Source: Leptolinea sp964446955 | GTDB lineage: Bacteria > Chloroflexota > Anaerolineae > Anaerolineales > Anaerolineaceae | Assembly: GCA_964446955.1 (NCBI GenBank) | Contig: CAYUQJ010000001.1 | Location: forward strand, 1,201,479-1,265,478 | Length of the DNA: 64,000 nucleotides | Direction: 5' to 3' | In this document: piece by piece, positions 46,030-55,324 of the stretch | Layout of the letters: every line of letters starts with the position of its first letter | How positions within the stretch are numbered: position 1 is the stretch's first letter | Position numbers and translations under genes: made by a program | Notes under the pieces: model-generated | Told to the model about the DNA's origin: nothing | The model's database searches: none | What the model saw: only the letters and a program-made list of their open reading frames with translations

Positions 46030-47214
46030 TTACGGATTGACGGAAGAGTGGAATTCCACTTTGCCATCTTTGACCTGAAGAAGGGCCGCAGATTTGGTGG
46101 GATTGTGGAACTCATCCAGAACGAAGGAACCGGAAACCAGGTCGAATTTCTTCTTCGCAATGGTCTCGCTGATCTTCACAGTGTCTTCTGCAGTGCCGGC
46201 TTCTTCGATCGACTGCAAGAGCATGTTCACAGCATCGTAAGCCAGAACGGCCAGGGCATCGGGAACGGCGCCATCGTATTCAGCGGCGTAGGCTTTCAAC
46301 AGATCCTGAACTGCGGGGCGAGGATCGGAAGAGGCATAGTGGTTGGTGAAGAAAGCGCCATCCGCGGCTTCCATATCCAGATCAGGAGAGTCATAACCAT
46401 CGCCACCGATGAACGGAGCGGTGATGCCTTTTTCCTTGGCCTGTTTGGCGGCCAGGTTGACAATGTTGTAATAGTCAGGCAGGTAGATCACATCCGGGTT
46501 GGCTTCGGCAACTTTGGCCAGAATAGCGGAGAAATCAGTGTCCTTAGATGTGTAGGATTCTGTTCCAACAATCTCGCCACCTTTGGCTTTGAAGGCTTTG
46601 TCAAAGTTTTCGGCCAGACCCTTAACATAATCGTTCGCCTGGTCAACCATAACGAAAGCGGTTTTGGCTTTCAAAGTCTCAAAAGCAAAGTTCGCGCCAA
46701 CAGTTCCCTGGAAGGGATCAATGAAGCAGGCGCGGAAGACAAAGGGTTTGACTTTGCCATCGGCAGCCAGGGTCAGAGCTTCAGCGGTTGAAGTACCAGA
46801 AATCTGGATAACTTTGGCGGCATCGGCAATTTCGGACACGGGGATGGATGCCTTAGAGCAAACTTCACCGATGATGAATTTCACCTTGTCCTGGTTAATG
46901 ACCTTGTTGGCAGCATTGACAGCCGGGTCAGGGGTACACTGGGAATCTTCCACGATGGGAACAACCTTCGCGCCAAGAACACCACCCTTTTCGTTCCACT
47001 GTTTGATAGCCAGCAAAGCGCCATCACGAGTGGAAACACCGAAAGTCGGGACCGGGCCGCTCAGAGGGGCGAGAACGGCAACTTTAATTTCAGTCGGTGC
47101 AGCGGCAGCCGGGGCAGCTTCTTCAGCAGCAGGAGCCGGAGCAGCAGCAGGTGCACATGCAGTGAAAAGCATAACGACAACCATCAATAAACCAAAAATT
47201 TTAAAAGCACGCAT
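46030..47214 (-). CDS. livK: Branched-chain amino acid binding lipoprotein LivK/LivJ
   Basis: 394 residues. The signal peptide has a lipobox LFTAC with Cys20, followed by an Ala/Pro-rich linker (about 21-42). The periplasmic-binding fold is of the type I Leu/Ile/Val family: VAVLAPLSGPVPTFGVS (about 46), then EDSQCTPDPAVNAANKVI, IIGEVCSKASIPVSEIAD and DFSAILAKVAEANPDVIYLPDYY (about 220). It captures amino acids outside the membrane for LivHM. Codon use is highly biased, as for an abundant protein. AAGGAGGAG precedes the ATG. A strong promoter lies about 250 bases upstream. Confidence 0.95.
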   Translation of the reverse strand: MRAFKIFGLLMVVVMLFTACAPAAAPAPAAEEAAPAAAAPTEIKVAVLAPLSGPVPTFGVSTRDGALLAIKQWNEKGGVLGAKVVPIVEDSQCTPDPAVNAANKVINQDKVKFIIGEVCSKASIPVSEIADAAKVIQISGTSTAEALTLAADGKVKPFVFRACFIDPFQGTVGANFAFETLKAKTAFVMVDQANDYVKGLAENFDKAFKAKGGEIVGTESYTSKDTDFSAILAKVAEANPDVIYLPDYYNIVNLAAKQAKEKGITAPFIGGDGYDSPDLDMEAADGAFFTNHYASSDPRPAVQDLLKAYAAEYDGAVPDALAVLAYDAVNMLLQSIEEAGTAEDTVKISETIAKKKFDLVSGSFVLDEFHNPTKSAALLQVKDGKVEFHSSVNP

Positions 47215-47422
47215 TTGAACTTCTCCTCCTTAATTGGACGTTTAAAGGTATTTAGGACCTTTGGACCACTGTCGCAGGACTGCAAATCCTTTGACAGCAC
47301 TTTCTCAATGGGAATTTGCTCGTTGTGCCAGACCACCTCCAATCGTAATTGGATTCCCGTAAATAATATTTGATTAAATTGAACGGGGGAGAGTGCTCTT
47401 AGGTGTTACACCTATCAAGCAA

Positions 47423-47455
47423 TAATCAAACAAAAGCGACACTTCTGTTTGATTA
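47423..47455 (-). promoter_or_regulatory. Operator-like inverted repeat in the livK leader
   Basis: TAATCAAACA (47423-47432) and TGTTTGATTA (47446-47455) form a perfect 10-bp inverted repeat around 13 bases. It starts ten bases downstream of the livK -10. A further TTTGATTAA half-site lies near 47370, and a small palindrome AGGTGTTACACCT at 47401-47413. This may be a repressor site. Confidence 0.6.
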
Positions 47456-47464
47456 ACATAAGGT

Positions 47465-47493
47465 AATATACATGTGATAAAAGAACTTGTCAA
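47465..47493 (-). promoter_or_regulatory. Promoter of the liv operon
   Basis: Minus strand: TTGACA (47488-47493) and TATATT (47465-47470), 17-base spacer. The leader to the livK ATG is about 240 bases and holds the inverted repeat at 47423-47455. Confidence 0.85.
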
Positions 47494-47534
47494 GTAAATC
47501 GGTGTTTTAATTATCTTCTAATCTGAGCCAAAAC

Positions 47535-47563
47535 TTGACAGATCTTTCTCCGGTCACTATAAT
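47535..47563 (+). promoter_or_regulatory. Consensus sigma-70 promoter of the 135-residue membrane protein gene
   Basis: TTGACA (47535-47540) and TATAAT (47558-47563), both perfect, with the ideal 17-base spacer. It diverges from the livK promoter; the two -35 elements are 42 bases apart. Confidence 0.93.
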
Positions 47564-47599
47564 CTCCAAATTAATTCAAATAGCAAGGGAGTGAGGCAC

Positions 47600-48007
47600 A
47601 TGAAAAAAGCCGTCCTCAAGCGTAGTCTGATCATCCCGTTCTTTATTCTTCAAATAATCCCTCTCGTAGTATTTACCCCGGAATCATATCAAGCAACAAC
47701 CCAGGAATGGTGGCTTCCTCTTGTTCTCGCCGTACTGGCTATCTACGCATCTGTCGAAATCCTCATCCGCCACAGCCCTGAATCATGGCCATGGTATCTG
47801 ATATCCTTCTCTCAGGGTTTCAATATCATCAGCCGCCTGCTGATGCTGATGCCGCACATCTCTGTTACCGTAAACAAGACAGAAGTCTTCAACACTCCTT
47901 ACGTGATTATTGCAGCGATATGTATTGCCATTTCATGGTTCCTGTTATGGTACTTTGAACAACCCGAAGTTCGCATGGGAGCCATGCCCGAAGCGAAACA
48001 AGAATAA
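47600..48007 (+). CDS. Small polytopic membrane protein, unknown function
   Basis: 135 residues from the ATG at 47600, which has AAGGGAG eight bases ahead. Four hydrophobic segments (about 7-25, 36-54, 64-84 and 96-117) with short loops. The tail FEQPEVRMG is charged. Perfect promoter and terminator make it a monocistronic, well-expressed unit. I recognise no family. Confidence 0.8.
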   Translation: MKKAVLKRSLIIPFFILQIIPLVVFTPESYQATTQEWWLPLVLAVLAIYASVEILIRHSPESWPWYLISFSQGFNIISRLLMLMPHISVTVNKTEVFNTPYVIIAAICIAISWFLLWYFEQPEVRMGAMPEAKQE

Positions 48008-48011
48008 TTTC

Positions 48012-48049
48012 AAAAAGCCGGAACAAGAAAAATTTGTTCCGGCTTTTTT
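48012..48049 (+). terminator. Intrinsic terminator of the small membrane protein gene
   Basis: A 15-bp stem, AAAAAGCCGGAACAA (48012-48026) with TTGTTCCGGCTTTTT (48034-48048), loop GAAAAAT, and a T tract. The gene on the other strand ends 21 bases later, so it can serve both strands. Confidence 0.93.
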
Positions 48050-48069
48050 ATTCCGTTACGGCAGAACAC

Positions 48070-48579
48070 CTATTGTGATAGTAAGTTTTTCTTTTCTAAT
48101 TCAAGAAGAGCTTCTTTCCTTTTTAATCCCCAACGATATCCACTAATGCTCCCATCAGCATGGACGACCCGATGACAGGGTATCGCAATGGCAACTGAAT
48201 TTGCCGCGCAGGCTGAAGCTACAGCCCGGACAGCCTTTGGCTGTCCTATGGCTTCTGCTATCTTCGAATAACTCCGGGTTTGACCGTAAGGAATTTCTCC
48301 AAGCTCTTCCCACACTTTCAATCGGAACGTGGTTGAACGAACATCCAGTGGGATTTTTACCGCGCTGATTTCATCACCCAAATATTTCGTTATCTGATCA
48401 ATATACATACGTAATTCACCAGAGTGGACATCCATCACACCCAGTGGAAATTCCTGATTTATATTCGCGATCAATTGTTTTTTTGAATCTCCAAATTGAA
48501 TAGAACAAACTCCATTTTCAGAAGCGGCCAAGAGAATTAAGCCGAGGATGGTTTCTTCGACTGCGTAGAGTACCTTCAT
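48070..48579 (-). CDS. ogt: Methylated-DNA-protein-cysteine methyltransferase
   Basis: 169 residues from the ATG at 48579, with AAAGGT nine bases ahead; the frame reaches 48597. Cys135 in the active-site AIPCHRVVHADGS, GYRWGLKRKEALL after it, and the helix-turn-helix region IPYGQTRSYSKIAEAIGQP (about 97-115) with the Arg finger. It removes alkyl groups from O6-guanine by suicidal transfer to Cys135. Cytoplasmic, free-standing without an Ada domain. Confidence 0.95.
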   Translation of the reverse strand: MKVLYAVEETILGLILLAASENGVCSIQFGDSKKQLIANINQEFPLGVMDVHSGELRMYIDQITKYLGDEISAVKIPLDVRSTTFRLKVWEELGEIPYGQTRSYSKIAEAIGQPKAVRAVASACAANSVAIAIPCHRVVHADGSISGYRWGLKRKEALLELEKKNLLSQ

Positions 48580-48597
48580 TCCATTATTACCTTTCAT

Positions 48598-48996
48598 AGA
48601 TCGATAAAGACAGATCAGCTTTTGTAATGAGCAATTGTTTGTCCAACAAAATTCTCAGAAATGGAAATAATAATCATACATCATTGTGAAAAACTCTAAC
48701 CCTCAAGCGTTCGGAAATTTAATAAATAGAAACGCGACCTATAATTTTTTCGAATAGACCAGCCAACCGATGTTCTTTTCTAATATGATCCGGGTTACAA
48801 AAACAAAAAATGAATTCGTGGGCGAATGACCATGAACACCAGCTCTTTTATAGAAGACAGTAAGAATATGCTTTTTCGCTGGTAAATCTCATATAAAAAA
48901 AGCTAAAGGAAATATAAATCGAAATGGTCACATCCCAAGTTGATGATATAACTGTGATGATATTAAACCAACATTACTTTTTTGGAGTGTTTCTCT
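48598..48996. other. Intergenic region between ogt and the HAD hydrolase gene
   Basis: About 400 AT-rich bases with no supported gene. A TATAAT on the plus strand near 48736 lacks a good -35. The only clear signal is GGAGTG at 48984-48989, the Shine-Dalgarno of the next gene. Confidence 0.5.
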
Positions 48997-49653
48997 ATGG
49001 GTACGAATTGCGCGATTCTTTGGGACCTGGATGGGGTTATCGTAGACTCGGCTGAATTACATTATCAGTCATTCAAAGTCGTTATGGCCGACTACGGAGT
49101 GGACTATCCATACAGTACCTTTGTCAAAACATTTGGTCGCAACAACGATTCTGTTTTAGAAATGGCGATCGGTCGTAAACCAGATTCAGAAATGAGCCGG
49201 ACTGTCAATGACCGGAAAGAGGATTGGTATTGCCGGCACATTCCCGGTAACCTCAAACTTCTGCCCGGGGCGTTGGATTGGTTAACATGGTTCAGGAAGA
49301 ACGGCGTTCCACAGGCCATTGCTTCTTCAGCGCCAATGGAAAATATCACACTATCTCTCAATGAGTTTAATCTGGGGAATTATTTCGACGCTGTTGTCTC
49401 CGGAAACCGGATTGTCGGAAAGCCGGACCCCAAAGTGTTCCTGAGAGCGGCAGCAGCCCTTGAAACTCCACCATCCAGATGTATTGTGTTTGAAGATTCG
49501 ATTGCCGGTATGCAGGGTGCTATTGCTGGTGGGATGAGATGCGTCACCGTAGCAACGACCCATCCAATCACTTCCTTCACAGACGCTACAGTTCGCGTCT
49601 CCTCGCTGGACGATCTGACCGAATCACAGGTACTGGAGTTGCTGAATACCTAG
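48997..49653 (+). CDS. HAD-superfamily phosphatase / beta-phosphoglucomutase-like
   Basis: 218 residues from the ATG at 48997, seven bases after GGAGTG. Motif I is WDLDGVIVDS (Asp10 and Asp12). Motif II is IASSAP, and motifs III and IV are GKPDPKVFLRAAAAL and CIVFEDSIAGMQGAI. The cap domain covers about 15-85. This subfamily dephosphorylates or isomerises sugar phosphates; the substrate is not known. Its 3' end overlaps the convergent DivIC-like gene by four bases. Confidence 0.9.
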   Translation: MGTNCAILWDLDGVIVDSAELHYQSFKVVMADYGVDYPYSTFVKTFGRNNDSVLEMAIGRKPDSEMSRTVNDRKEDWYCRHIPGNLKLLPGALDWLTWFRKNGVPQAIASSAPMENITLSLNEFNLGNYFDAVVSGNRIVGKPDPKVFLRAAAALETPPSRCIVFEDSIAGMQGAIAGGMRCVTVATTHPITSFTDATVRVSSLDDLTESQVLELLNT

Positions 49654-50054
49654 GGTTTATCTGATATATCGCCAAGGAAGAGAAGTGACCAAACTTGCCA
49701 ATTCTCCAACACTACCATGGTGGGAGTTGGCTGAACAGTGGGAACGAGCGTGTAACCAGGTTGAGGCAGGGGTATTACGATCCGATCGCCACCTTGCGAC
49801 AGATTATTGTCCTGCCGGGCCCACTCTTCCACGGCCGCCTCTGAGGTAGCATAAGCAATTTCCTTACGAAGCGCTTTTTCAGTGGATTGTAATATACCAA
49901 CCTGAGTTCGCATCTGGTCCCGTTGCCGGGTTAACGTATATAGCTCCCCAATGCGGTTATTCAAATCGAGAAAAAGTAATAGAAAGAATAATACGGCAAC
50001 TGTTAACATCAGTTGGCGCTTGTTTTGAAGGAAATTTGCAAGAAGGTTCTTCAA
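49650..50054 (-). CDS. Septum formation initiator (DivIC/FtsB) family protein
   Basis: 134 residues with a TTG start. A single membrane helix (about 15-31: LMLTVAVLFFLLLFL) precedes a coiled coil (about 32-65: LDLNNRIGELYTLTRQRDQM). EEWARQDNNLSQGGDRIVIPLP (about 77-98) is the family tail. A Pro-rich end follows. DivIC/FtsB proteins join FtsL in the divisome. Confidence 0.85.
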   Translation of the reverse strand: MKNLLANFLQNKRQLMLTVAVLFFLLLFLDLNNRIGELYTLTRQRDQMRTQVGILQSTEKALRKEIAYATSEAAVEEWARQDNNLSQGGDRIVIPLPQPGYTLVPTVQPTPTMVVLENWQVWSLLFLGDISDKP

Positions 50055-50120
50055 GGTTACTACCTGCCAGATGAATTGAACTGGAAGTGCAATTATCTTA
50101 CCAGTCTTTCAGGACAAAGA

Positions 50121-50147
50121 AAAGACCCCGCAAAACACGGGGTCTTT
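50121..50147 (-). terminator. Terminator of tRNA-Leu
   Basis: Stem AAAGACCCCG (50121-50130) with CGGGGTCTTT (50138-50147), 10 pairs, loop of seven. On the minus strand it lies four bases after the tRNA and is followed by TCTTTG. Confidence 0.85.
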
Positions 50148-50151
50148 CAGG

Positions 50152-50235
<84 letters not shown>

Positions 50236-50254
50236 ATGTGTCTGGCTGACAAGT

Positions 50255-50282
50255 ATTTTATCTGAAAAGAATGTTTTGTCAA
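50255..50282 (-). promoter_or_regulatory. Promoter of tRNA-Leu
   Basis: Minus strand: TTGACA (50277-50282) and TAAAAT (50255-50260), 16-base spacer. The start falls about 12 bases before the tRNA. Confidence 0.8.
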
Positions 50283-50373
50283 CCTTTTAGGATGACACTA
50301 TTCATCAGATAACCGTTTGCTCATCTCCTACCCGATTGGATTGTTAACACAACTAACCGGTAAAATAGTCACT

Positions 50374-51084
50374 ATGCCATTCAACCTGCCTGAACCTGCA
50401 CACAAACGTGATTATGTCCGACTAATGTTCGCGCGAATCGCACCCTCCTATGACCTGATGAATCGAATCATGACATTTGGGCAAGATTCCCGCTGGAGAC
50501 GCCGGGTTATTGATATTCTCCAGCCGAAGGAAGGGAAGCTTTATCTGGATGCGGGTGCCGGTACCGGCGATCTTTCACAGTTGATTATCAACGCGACCCC
50601 TTCGTCCACCGTTTTTGCCATTGACCTGACCTATGAAATGATCGAGCAGGGAAAAGCGTGCCATACCAACAAAAAGATCATTTGGATTCAGGCAGACACA
50701 CAATACCTGCCATTTGAAAATGGCGTATTTGAAGGTGTAGTATCAGGCTACGTTTATCGGAATGTGACGGATATCGACAAAGCCATCACAGAACACGTAC
50801 GGGTATCAAAATCTGCAGGAAAGATCATCTGTCTGGATTCAACGCCGCCGTCAAAAAACCTGCTATATCCATTTATTCTGCTTTATCTAAAGTGGATCAT
50901 GCCGCTCATTGGAAGATTGGTTACTGGCGATTCTCAGGCTTACCGCTATCTCTCGCTATCAACCAGTCGGCATTTATCCGCGCAAGAGATGGCTGAGCGC
51001 ATGGAACAAAATGGATGTGCAAATATACAATTTGAAAAATGGATGGCCGGTACCATTGCCATCCATTCGGGATCAAAACCCTGA
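50374..51084 (+). CDS. UbiE/MenG-type methyltransferase
   Basis: 236 residues from the ATG at 50374; a TTG at 50317 extends the frame by 19 residues without support. The family start VRLMFARIAPSYDLMNRIMTFGQD (about 13-36), motif I YLDAGAGTGDLSQ (about 68), then FENGVFEGVVSGYVYRNVTDIDKAI and ISTS-like LSTSRHLSAQEMAERME. UbiE/MenG methylates the quinone ring in menaquinone or ubiquinone synthesis. This member is somewhat divergent (GYVYRNV for GFGLRNV), so another lipid substrate is possible. Confidence 0.82.
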   Translation: MPFNLPEPAHKRDYVRLMFARIAPSYDLMNRIMTFGQDSRWRRRVIDILQPKEGKLYLDAGAGTGDLSQLIINATPSSTVFAIDLTYEMIEQGKACHTNKKIIWIQADTQYLPFENGVFEGVVSGYVYRNVTDIDKAITEHVRVSKSAGKIICLDSTPPSKNLLYPFILLYLKWIMPLIGRLVTGDSQAYRYLSLSTSRHLSAQEMAERMEQNGCANIQFEKWMAGTIAIHSGSKP

Positions 51085-51117
51085 AATATTTCCGATGAAT
51101 CACACAGCAAGCCGTTC

Positions 51118-54100
51118 TTAATGGTCCGGTAAATCTTGCTCCGGTTCTTCCAATAATTCAAGGAACTTATCAATCAATTCGGGATCAAAAAGAACGCTCT
51201 TGTTATCAATCAGGTACTGACGGATATTATCCGCAGGCCAGCCCTTGCGATATGGACGGTCAGAGATCAACGCGTCCCACACATCAACAATCGCGAATAT
51301 GCGGGCGGATAAAGGAATATCTTTTTCCTTTAAACCTTTGGGGTATCCACTTCCATTCCAACGCTCATGATGCAAGTATGGAATCTCAAGCGAGTCCGTA
51401 AGATATGGAATTGATGAGAGCAGATCATACGCGAAAGTTGGATGCTGTTTCATGATGGCCCATTCTTCATCACTTAATGGACCAGGTTTAAGAAGAATTC
51501 TATCGGGAATTCCCATCTTTCCTATATCGTGGAGTAAGACCCCCCTGCGGAACGCGGTCATCCTTTCTTCCGGAAAGTCAACCTTACGTGCCAATCGACA
51601 GGCCAGATCCATCACCCTGTCGCTGTGACCCTTGGTTTCTTCGTCGCGCAATTCCAAAGCTTTCGACCATCCGGCAATGGTTGCCTCGTAAGCGCGATTT
51701 AATTCATCATAGGCGATCTCTTCATTCGTGATGAGAGTAACACTCTCGACAGCCAGAGAGGTTTGTCCGGCCAGTGTGTGGAAGTAATCCACCCATTCCT
51801 GGTCTGCGGGTATCGGTTTTCTGGAATAAACCTGGAGATACCCACATATCTTTCTATTTAACAACAGGGGTAACAAAGCCTGATTCAATAATCCGCCCGA
51901 TGTTGGATCAACTTGTTGTATCGCATCGATTTTTTCCAGGTCGTTCACCGTCAGGATACGGGTATTGAATTTCTCCAGGGCTTTAACCTGCAACTCAAGT
52001 GCCCGGGAGATCAACGGTTCTTCCGGGGTGTCAATACGCGAGACGTAAGCGCTGGTCATTTCTTCTCTGGCCATTCGCGCCAGTATAATCGCCCCATCCA
52101 CATCCAACAGGTCTACAGCTATTGAACAGATCAATTCCAGAGTCTTTTTCGGGGAAATCCTTTCGAGAATAGCCGCGTCAATACTACGCAAGCTGGACAA
52201 CTTTTTCAATTCATGATTGATCTTTTCCAAAGCCGCTTTTTGTTCAGTAACATCATGTAATACCACTCCCATCCGGAAGGAATTGGGGGATTCTATGGGG
52301 AAAATCGTTTGCATTACGATCCGAGGTTTTCCGGCAATGGTTTTTATTGAGATTTCAGTTGGTTCTTCAAAGTAGCTGCATTGTTTGGTTTCTTTTACTC
52401 GGCCCAGTTCTTCTTCAAGATTCTGCAAAAAGGTGTGATCGGTTTCATCCAATCCCAATTGTTTTAAGACGTCAAAGAATAGTTGTCCAACGGCAAGCTC
52501 TTGATCGATGCCGGTAATCCCTACACTGGAAGTGTTCCATTCAATAATTCGTGTATCACTATCTAATAATAGCAATCCATCGGTCATCTGCTGAATGGTC
52601 GTGCGGAACATTTCTTCGCGCCGACGGAGTTCTTCTATATTCCTGTTCCTATCTGTAACATCTTGGATGGAGCCAATCAAATACCTTTGAGGATCATCTT
52701 GATCAGGCAACCAATCAACCTTGACGGTCACATCACGAATTTCGCCATCACCTCGCCTGATCTTGTAATCGATTGAGTACGCCTGATTCTTTTGCCGCAT
52801 TTCCAGTCGAAGTTTCTTGATTCTTTCGACATCATCAGCAACTATCATGGAGTAGTATTCATCAAAATCCGGTGGGGGGAGAGACATATCGCGTTTGAAT
52901 AATTTGTATTCCCCTTTGGACCAGGTAATTTCCCCTGTTTTATGGTCAATAATATAATGGCCGATCTGCCCCATCTCTTCCGCGTGCTCGTTGATCATCT
53001 GGCTGCGCAGTAATTCACTTTCGATTATTTTCCGGTTTTGAATATCGCGTACCACTGCCACAATCGCCTCTTTACCGTGCCACGTTCCCCGCTGAATGGC
53101 TGACTCGATATAGAATGGTTCTTTGGTATCCAACCTTTGCGCGTGAAGTTCAAATACGAATGTTTCCCCCTGAAGGGCTCTCTTAAATATCTGAACCAGC
53201 CTTTCTTTATTCCCTTCTTCCGGGTTGGCAAGGATAAAGACCGGTTGACCAATGATCTCTTCCCGCCTGCAACCAAACATGGTAAGGACACGGTCATTCA
53301 CTTCCAGTATTTCACCATCTTCTTTATGGATAAAGAACGCATCTGATATGGAATTAAAAACGGTTCTCAGGTTTGTCTCTGATTCTTTTAAATGAGCCTG
53401 GATATTACCGCGTTTGATGATCTCTTCTTCTAATTCTTTGCCGGTGATTCTGATACGCCAGAGAGCGTTCAATGTCATTAATAAAACCAGACAGCCGATC
53501 ATTAGTGTCCCGAACATCAACCGGCGGATGGATAATGTCTGATCTTCGTAGTACAAACGCATGTACATCCCTGTCCCAATGACAACCTCCAGTTCAGGGA
53601 TGTCCATTACATACGATATCTTTTCTTCTTCTACTTCCAGGTTGGGTGGTTTATAAAAATACGAGACAAATCCTCCGGGTTTACTTTCCCGCCCGACTTT
53701 TAGTATTTCGCGGATTAGATATTTTCCGTTCGCATCCTGCATATCCCACTGATGTGTGTTTTCCAGCCATGGCTGGTACGGTTGGACTTGAATATATCCA
53801 TCATATGTAACCAGGAATATGTAGTTCTCACCATATTTGTCGGTATAGGTCATAGTCCGGAGCTTGTTAATAATATTGCTTATTGCCTCATCCCGTGTGG
53901 AAACACCTATGCGGTAAGCGGCTATATCCGGTTCGATCGAATGCCTGACCAGAGTCATGATCTGGGTCAGATTGCTTTCTATATCTTTTCTTTCAGATAC
54001 CACCGTGGAATTTATCCACCAGTTGGAACCCAGGATGATCCCTACAAGGATCAATATCGTAATACCCAGGGTTTGAAAGATCGCAAAACGAAGCGACTTT

Positions 54101-54132
54101 TTAGAATTTTCCAATTCAGGCAGTTTTTGCAT
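51118..54132 (-). CDS. Cache-PAS-GAF-HD-GYP cyclic-di-GMP phosphodiesterase
   Basis: 1004 residues. A first membrane helix (about 17-36), an extracytoplasmic single-Cache domain (about 40-195, with YIFLVTYDGYIQVQPYQP and DIPELEVVIGTGMY), and a second helix (about 205-225) come first. At least three PAS domains (about 250-370, 380-500 and 505-620) and a GAF domain (about 640-790) follow. The HD-GYP domain has LLHDIGKMGIPD (about 868), MKQHPTFAYDLL and HHERWNGSGYP (about 920). HD-GYP enzymes hydrolyse cyclic di-GMP. The ligand is unknown. No GGDEF protein is in the window. Confidence 0.95.
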   Translation of the reverse strand: MQKLPELENSKKSLRFAIFQTLGITILILVGIILGSNWWINSTVVSERKDIESNLTQIMTLVRHSIEPDIAAYRIGVSTRDEAISNIINKLRTMTYTDKYGENYIFLVTYDGYIQVQPYQPWLENTHQWDMQDANGKYLIREILKVGRESKPGGFVSYFYKPPNLEVEEEKISYVMDIPELEVVIGTGMYMRLYYEDQTLSIRRLMFGTLMIGCLVLLMTLNALWRIRITGKELEEEIIKRGNIQAHLKESETNLRTVFNSISDAFFIHKEDGEILEVNDRVLTMFGCRREEIIGQPVFILANPEEGNKERLVQIFKRALQGETFVFELHAQRLDTKEPFYIESAIQRGTWHGKEAIVAVVRDIQNRKIIESELLRSQMINEHAEEMGQIGHYIIDHKTGEITWSKGEYKLFKRDMSLPPPDFDEYYSMIVADDVERIKKLRLEMRQKNQAYSIDYKIRRGDGEIRDVTVKVDWLPDQDDPQRYLIGSIQDVTDRNRNIEELRRREEMFRTTIQQMTDGLLLLDSDTRIIEWNTSSVGITGIDQELAVGQLFFDVLKQLGLDETDHTFLQNLEEELGRVKETKQCSYFEEPTEISIKTIAGKPRIVMQTIFPIESPNSFRMGVVLHDVTEQKAALEKINHELKKLSSLRSIDAAILERISPKKTLELICSIAVDLLDVDGAIILARMAREEMTSAYVSRIDTPEEPLISRALELQVKALEKFNTRILTVNDLEKIDAIQQVDPTSGGLLNQALLPLLLNRKICGYLQVYSRKPIPADQEWVDYFHTLAGQTSLAVESVTLITNEEIAYDELNRAYEATIAGWSKALELRDEETKGHSDRVMDLACRLARKVDFPEERMTAFRRGVLLHDIGKMGIPDRILLKPGPLSDEEWAIMKQHPTFAYDLLSSIPYLTDSLEIPYLHHERWNGSGYPKGLKEKDIPLSARIFAIVDVWDALISDRPYRKGWPADNIRQYLIDNKSVLFDPELIDKFLELLEEPEQDLPDH

Positions 54133-54384
54133 TGGTCAGGATCAAACCTAAGGAAGCGATATCAAGAATCGTAAGGAGATCGACGTACAACACAATGCAG
54201 TCATCCAAGATTATTAAAGCATGGATGACCCGTTAAGACCAATTTCCCATATATGTTATCAACAGCCCTGTCAGCATTCCATAAAATCTTACTAAATTCA
54301 AAACCGGTTATTCCTGCCCCGCGAAAGATCTTTTGAATATCAGAATTTGCTTCGAGTCTTTATATAAGAACATACCCTGTGAAA

Positions 54385-55293
54385 TCAGTTAATTCGTTTT
54401 AAGAATAGCTCGACTTCGTCTCTGGTTGGCATGGAGGGTTGGGCGCCTTTGCGGGTTACTGATATAGCTGCAGCCGCGTTCGCCAATCGTATGCAACCAT
54501 CAACGGGCAGTTCTTCTGCCAACCCAACGCAGAACGCACCGGTAAAGGCATCTCCAGCCGCGACCGTATCAATCACATATACTTTAAACGCCGGGATATG
54601 GGTTTGTTTTTCCCTTGTAGCCAGGAACGCGCCATCTTCCCCCATGGTAACAATTACCGTACCAACCCCCAACGCGAGTAGCTTTGAAATACCTGTCTGA
54701 GTGTCATTTGTCCCAGTTAACATTTCAAGCTCCAAACGGTTCGGTGTGATGTAATCCACCAAAGGGAACAATTCTTCTGTCAATGTACGGGCAGGAGCTG
54801 GATTCAATACAGTGATCACTCCCCTCTCTCTGGCTTCGCGAAACGCGGCTAGCACAGCCGGAACGGGAATCTCCAACTGCGCAACCATTACCCCTACGGA
54901 GTCAAACAGATCCAGATTATCCGTAATACATGTCTCTTTTAAAGCCATGTTCGCACCAGAAGCGACGACTATGGAGTTTTGCCCCATTCGGTCTACCGTG
55001 ATCACCGCCACACCTGTGGCATTGTTGTTATCGGTGCGAATGAAACGCGTATCCACTCCGGCTAACGAGAGACCAGCCGTAAGTTGGCTGCCGTAATCAT
55101 CATCACCAACCCTGCCAAGCATCTTAACCCGCCCACCCATCTTTGCGGCTGACATGGCCTGGTTGGCACCCTTTCCACCCGGATAGGTATTGAACCGACC
55201 TTCAATGACCGTCTCTCCTCGTGCCGGCAGATGATCTGCCGTTATGACAAGATCCATATTTAGGCTTCCGATTACCAAAATCTGCCTGTTCAT
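54385..55293 (-). CDS. rbsK: Ribokinase
   Basis: 302 residues from the ATG at 55293 (a GTG at 55299 is also possible). The PfkB motifs are complete: VIGSLNMDLVITADHLPARGE at the start, PGGKGANQAMSAAKMG (about 40) and DTVAAGDAFTGAFCVGLAE (about 247) with the catalytic Asp. NPAPA and ITPNRLEL are typical of ribokinase. It phosphorylates D-ribose at O5. No ribose transporter is in the window. It lies 25 bases after rarD, so the two may be co-transcribed. Confidence 0.93.
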   Translation of the reverse strand: MNRQILVIGSLNMDLVITADHLPARGETVIEGRFNTYPGGKGANQAMSAAKMGGRVKMLGRVGDDDYGSQLTAGLSLAGVDTRFIRTDNNNATGVAVITVDRMGQNSIVVASGANMALKETCITDNLDLFDSVGVMVAQLEIPVPAVLAAFREARERGVITVLNPAPARTLTEELFPLVDYITPNRLELEMLTGTNDTQTGISKLLALGVGTVIVTMGEDGAFLATREKQTHIPAFKVYVIDTVAAGDAFTGAFCVGLAEELPVDGCIRLANAAAAISVTRKGAQPSMPTRDEVELFLKRIN

Positions 55294-55324
55294 ATTCACC
55301 AGTCTGTTGAATTTTTACGATTGG

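Noticed and set aside
46048..46791. 247-residue plus-strand frame
   Set aside because: It lies antisense to livK. The strong codon bias of livK creates open frames on the other strand.
46664..47218. 184-residue plus-strand frame antisense to livK
   Set aside because: Composition is Ala/Ser-rich as expected from reverse reading of the Ala/Pro linker of LivK.
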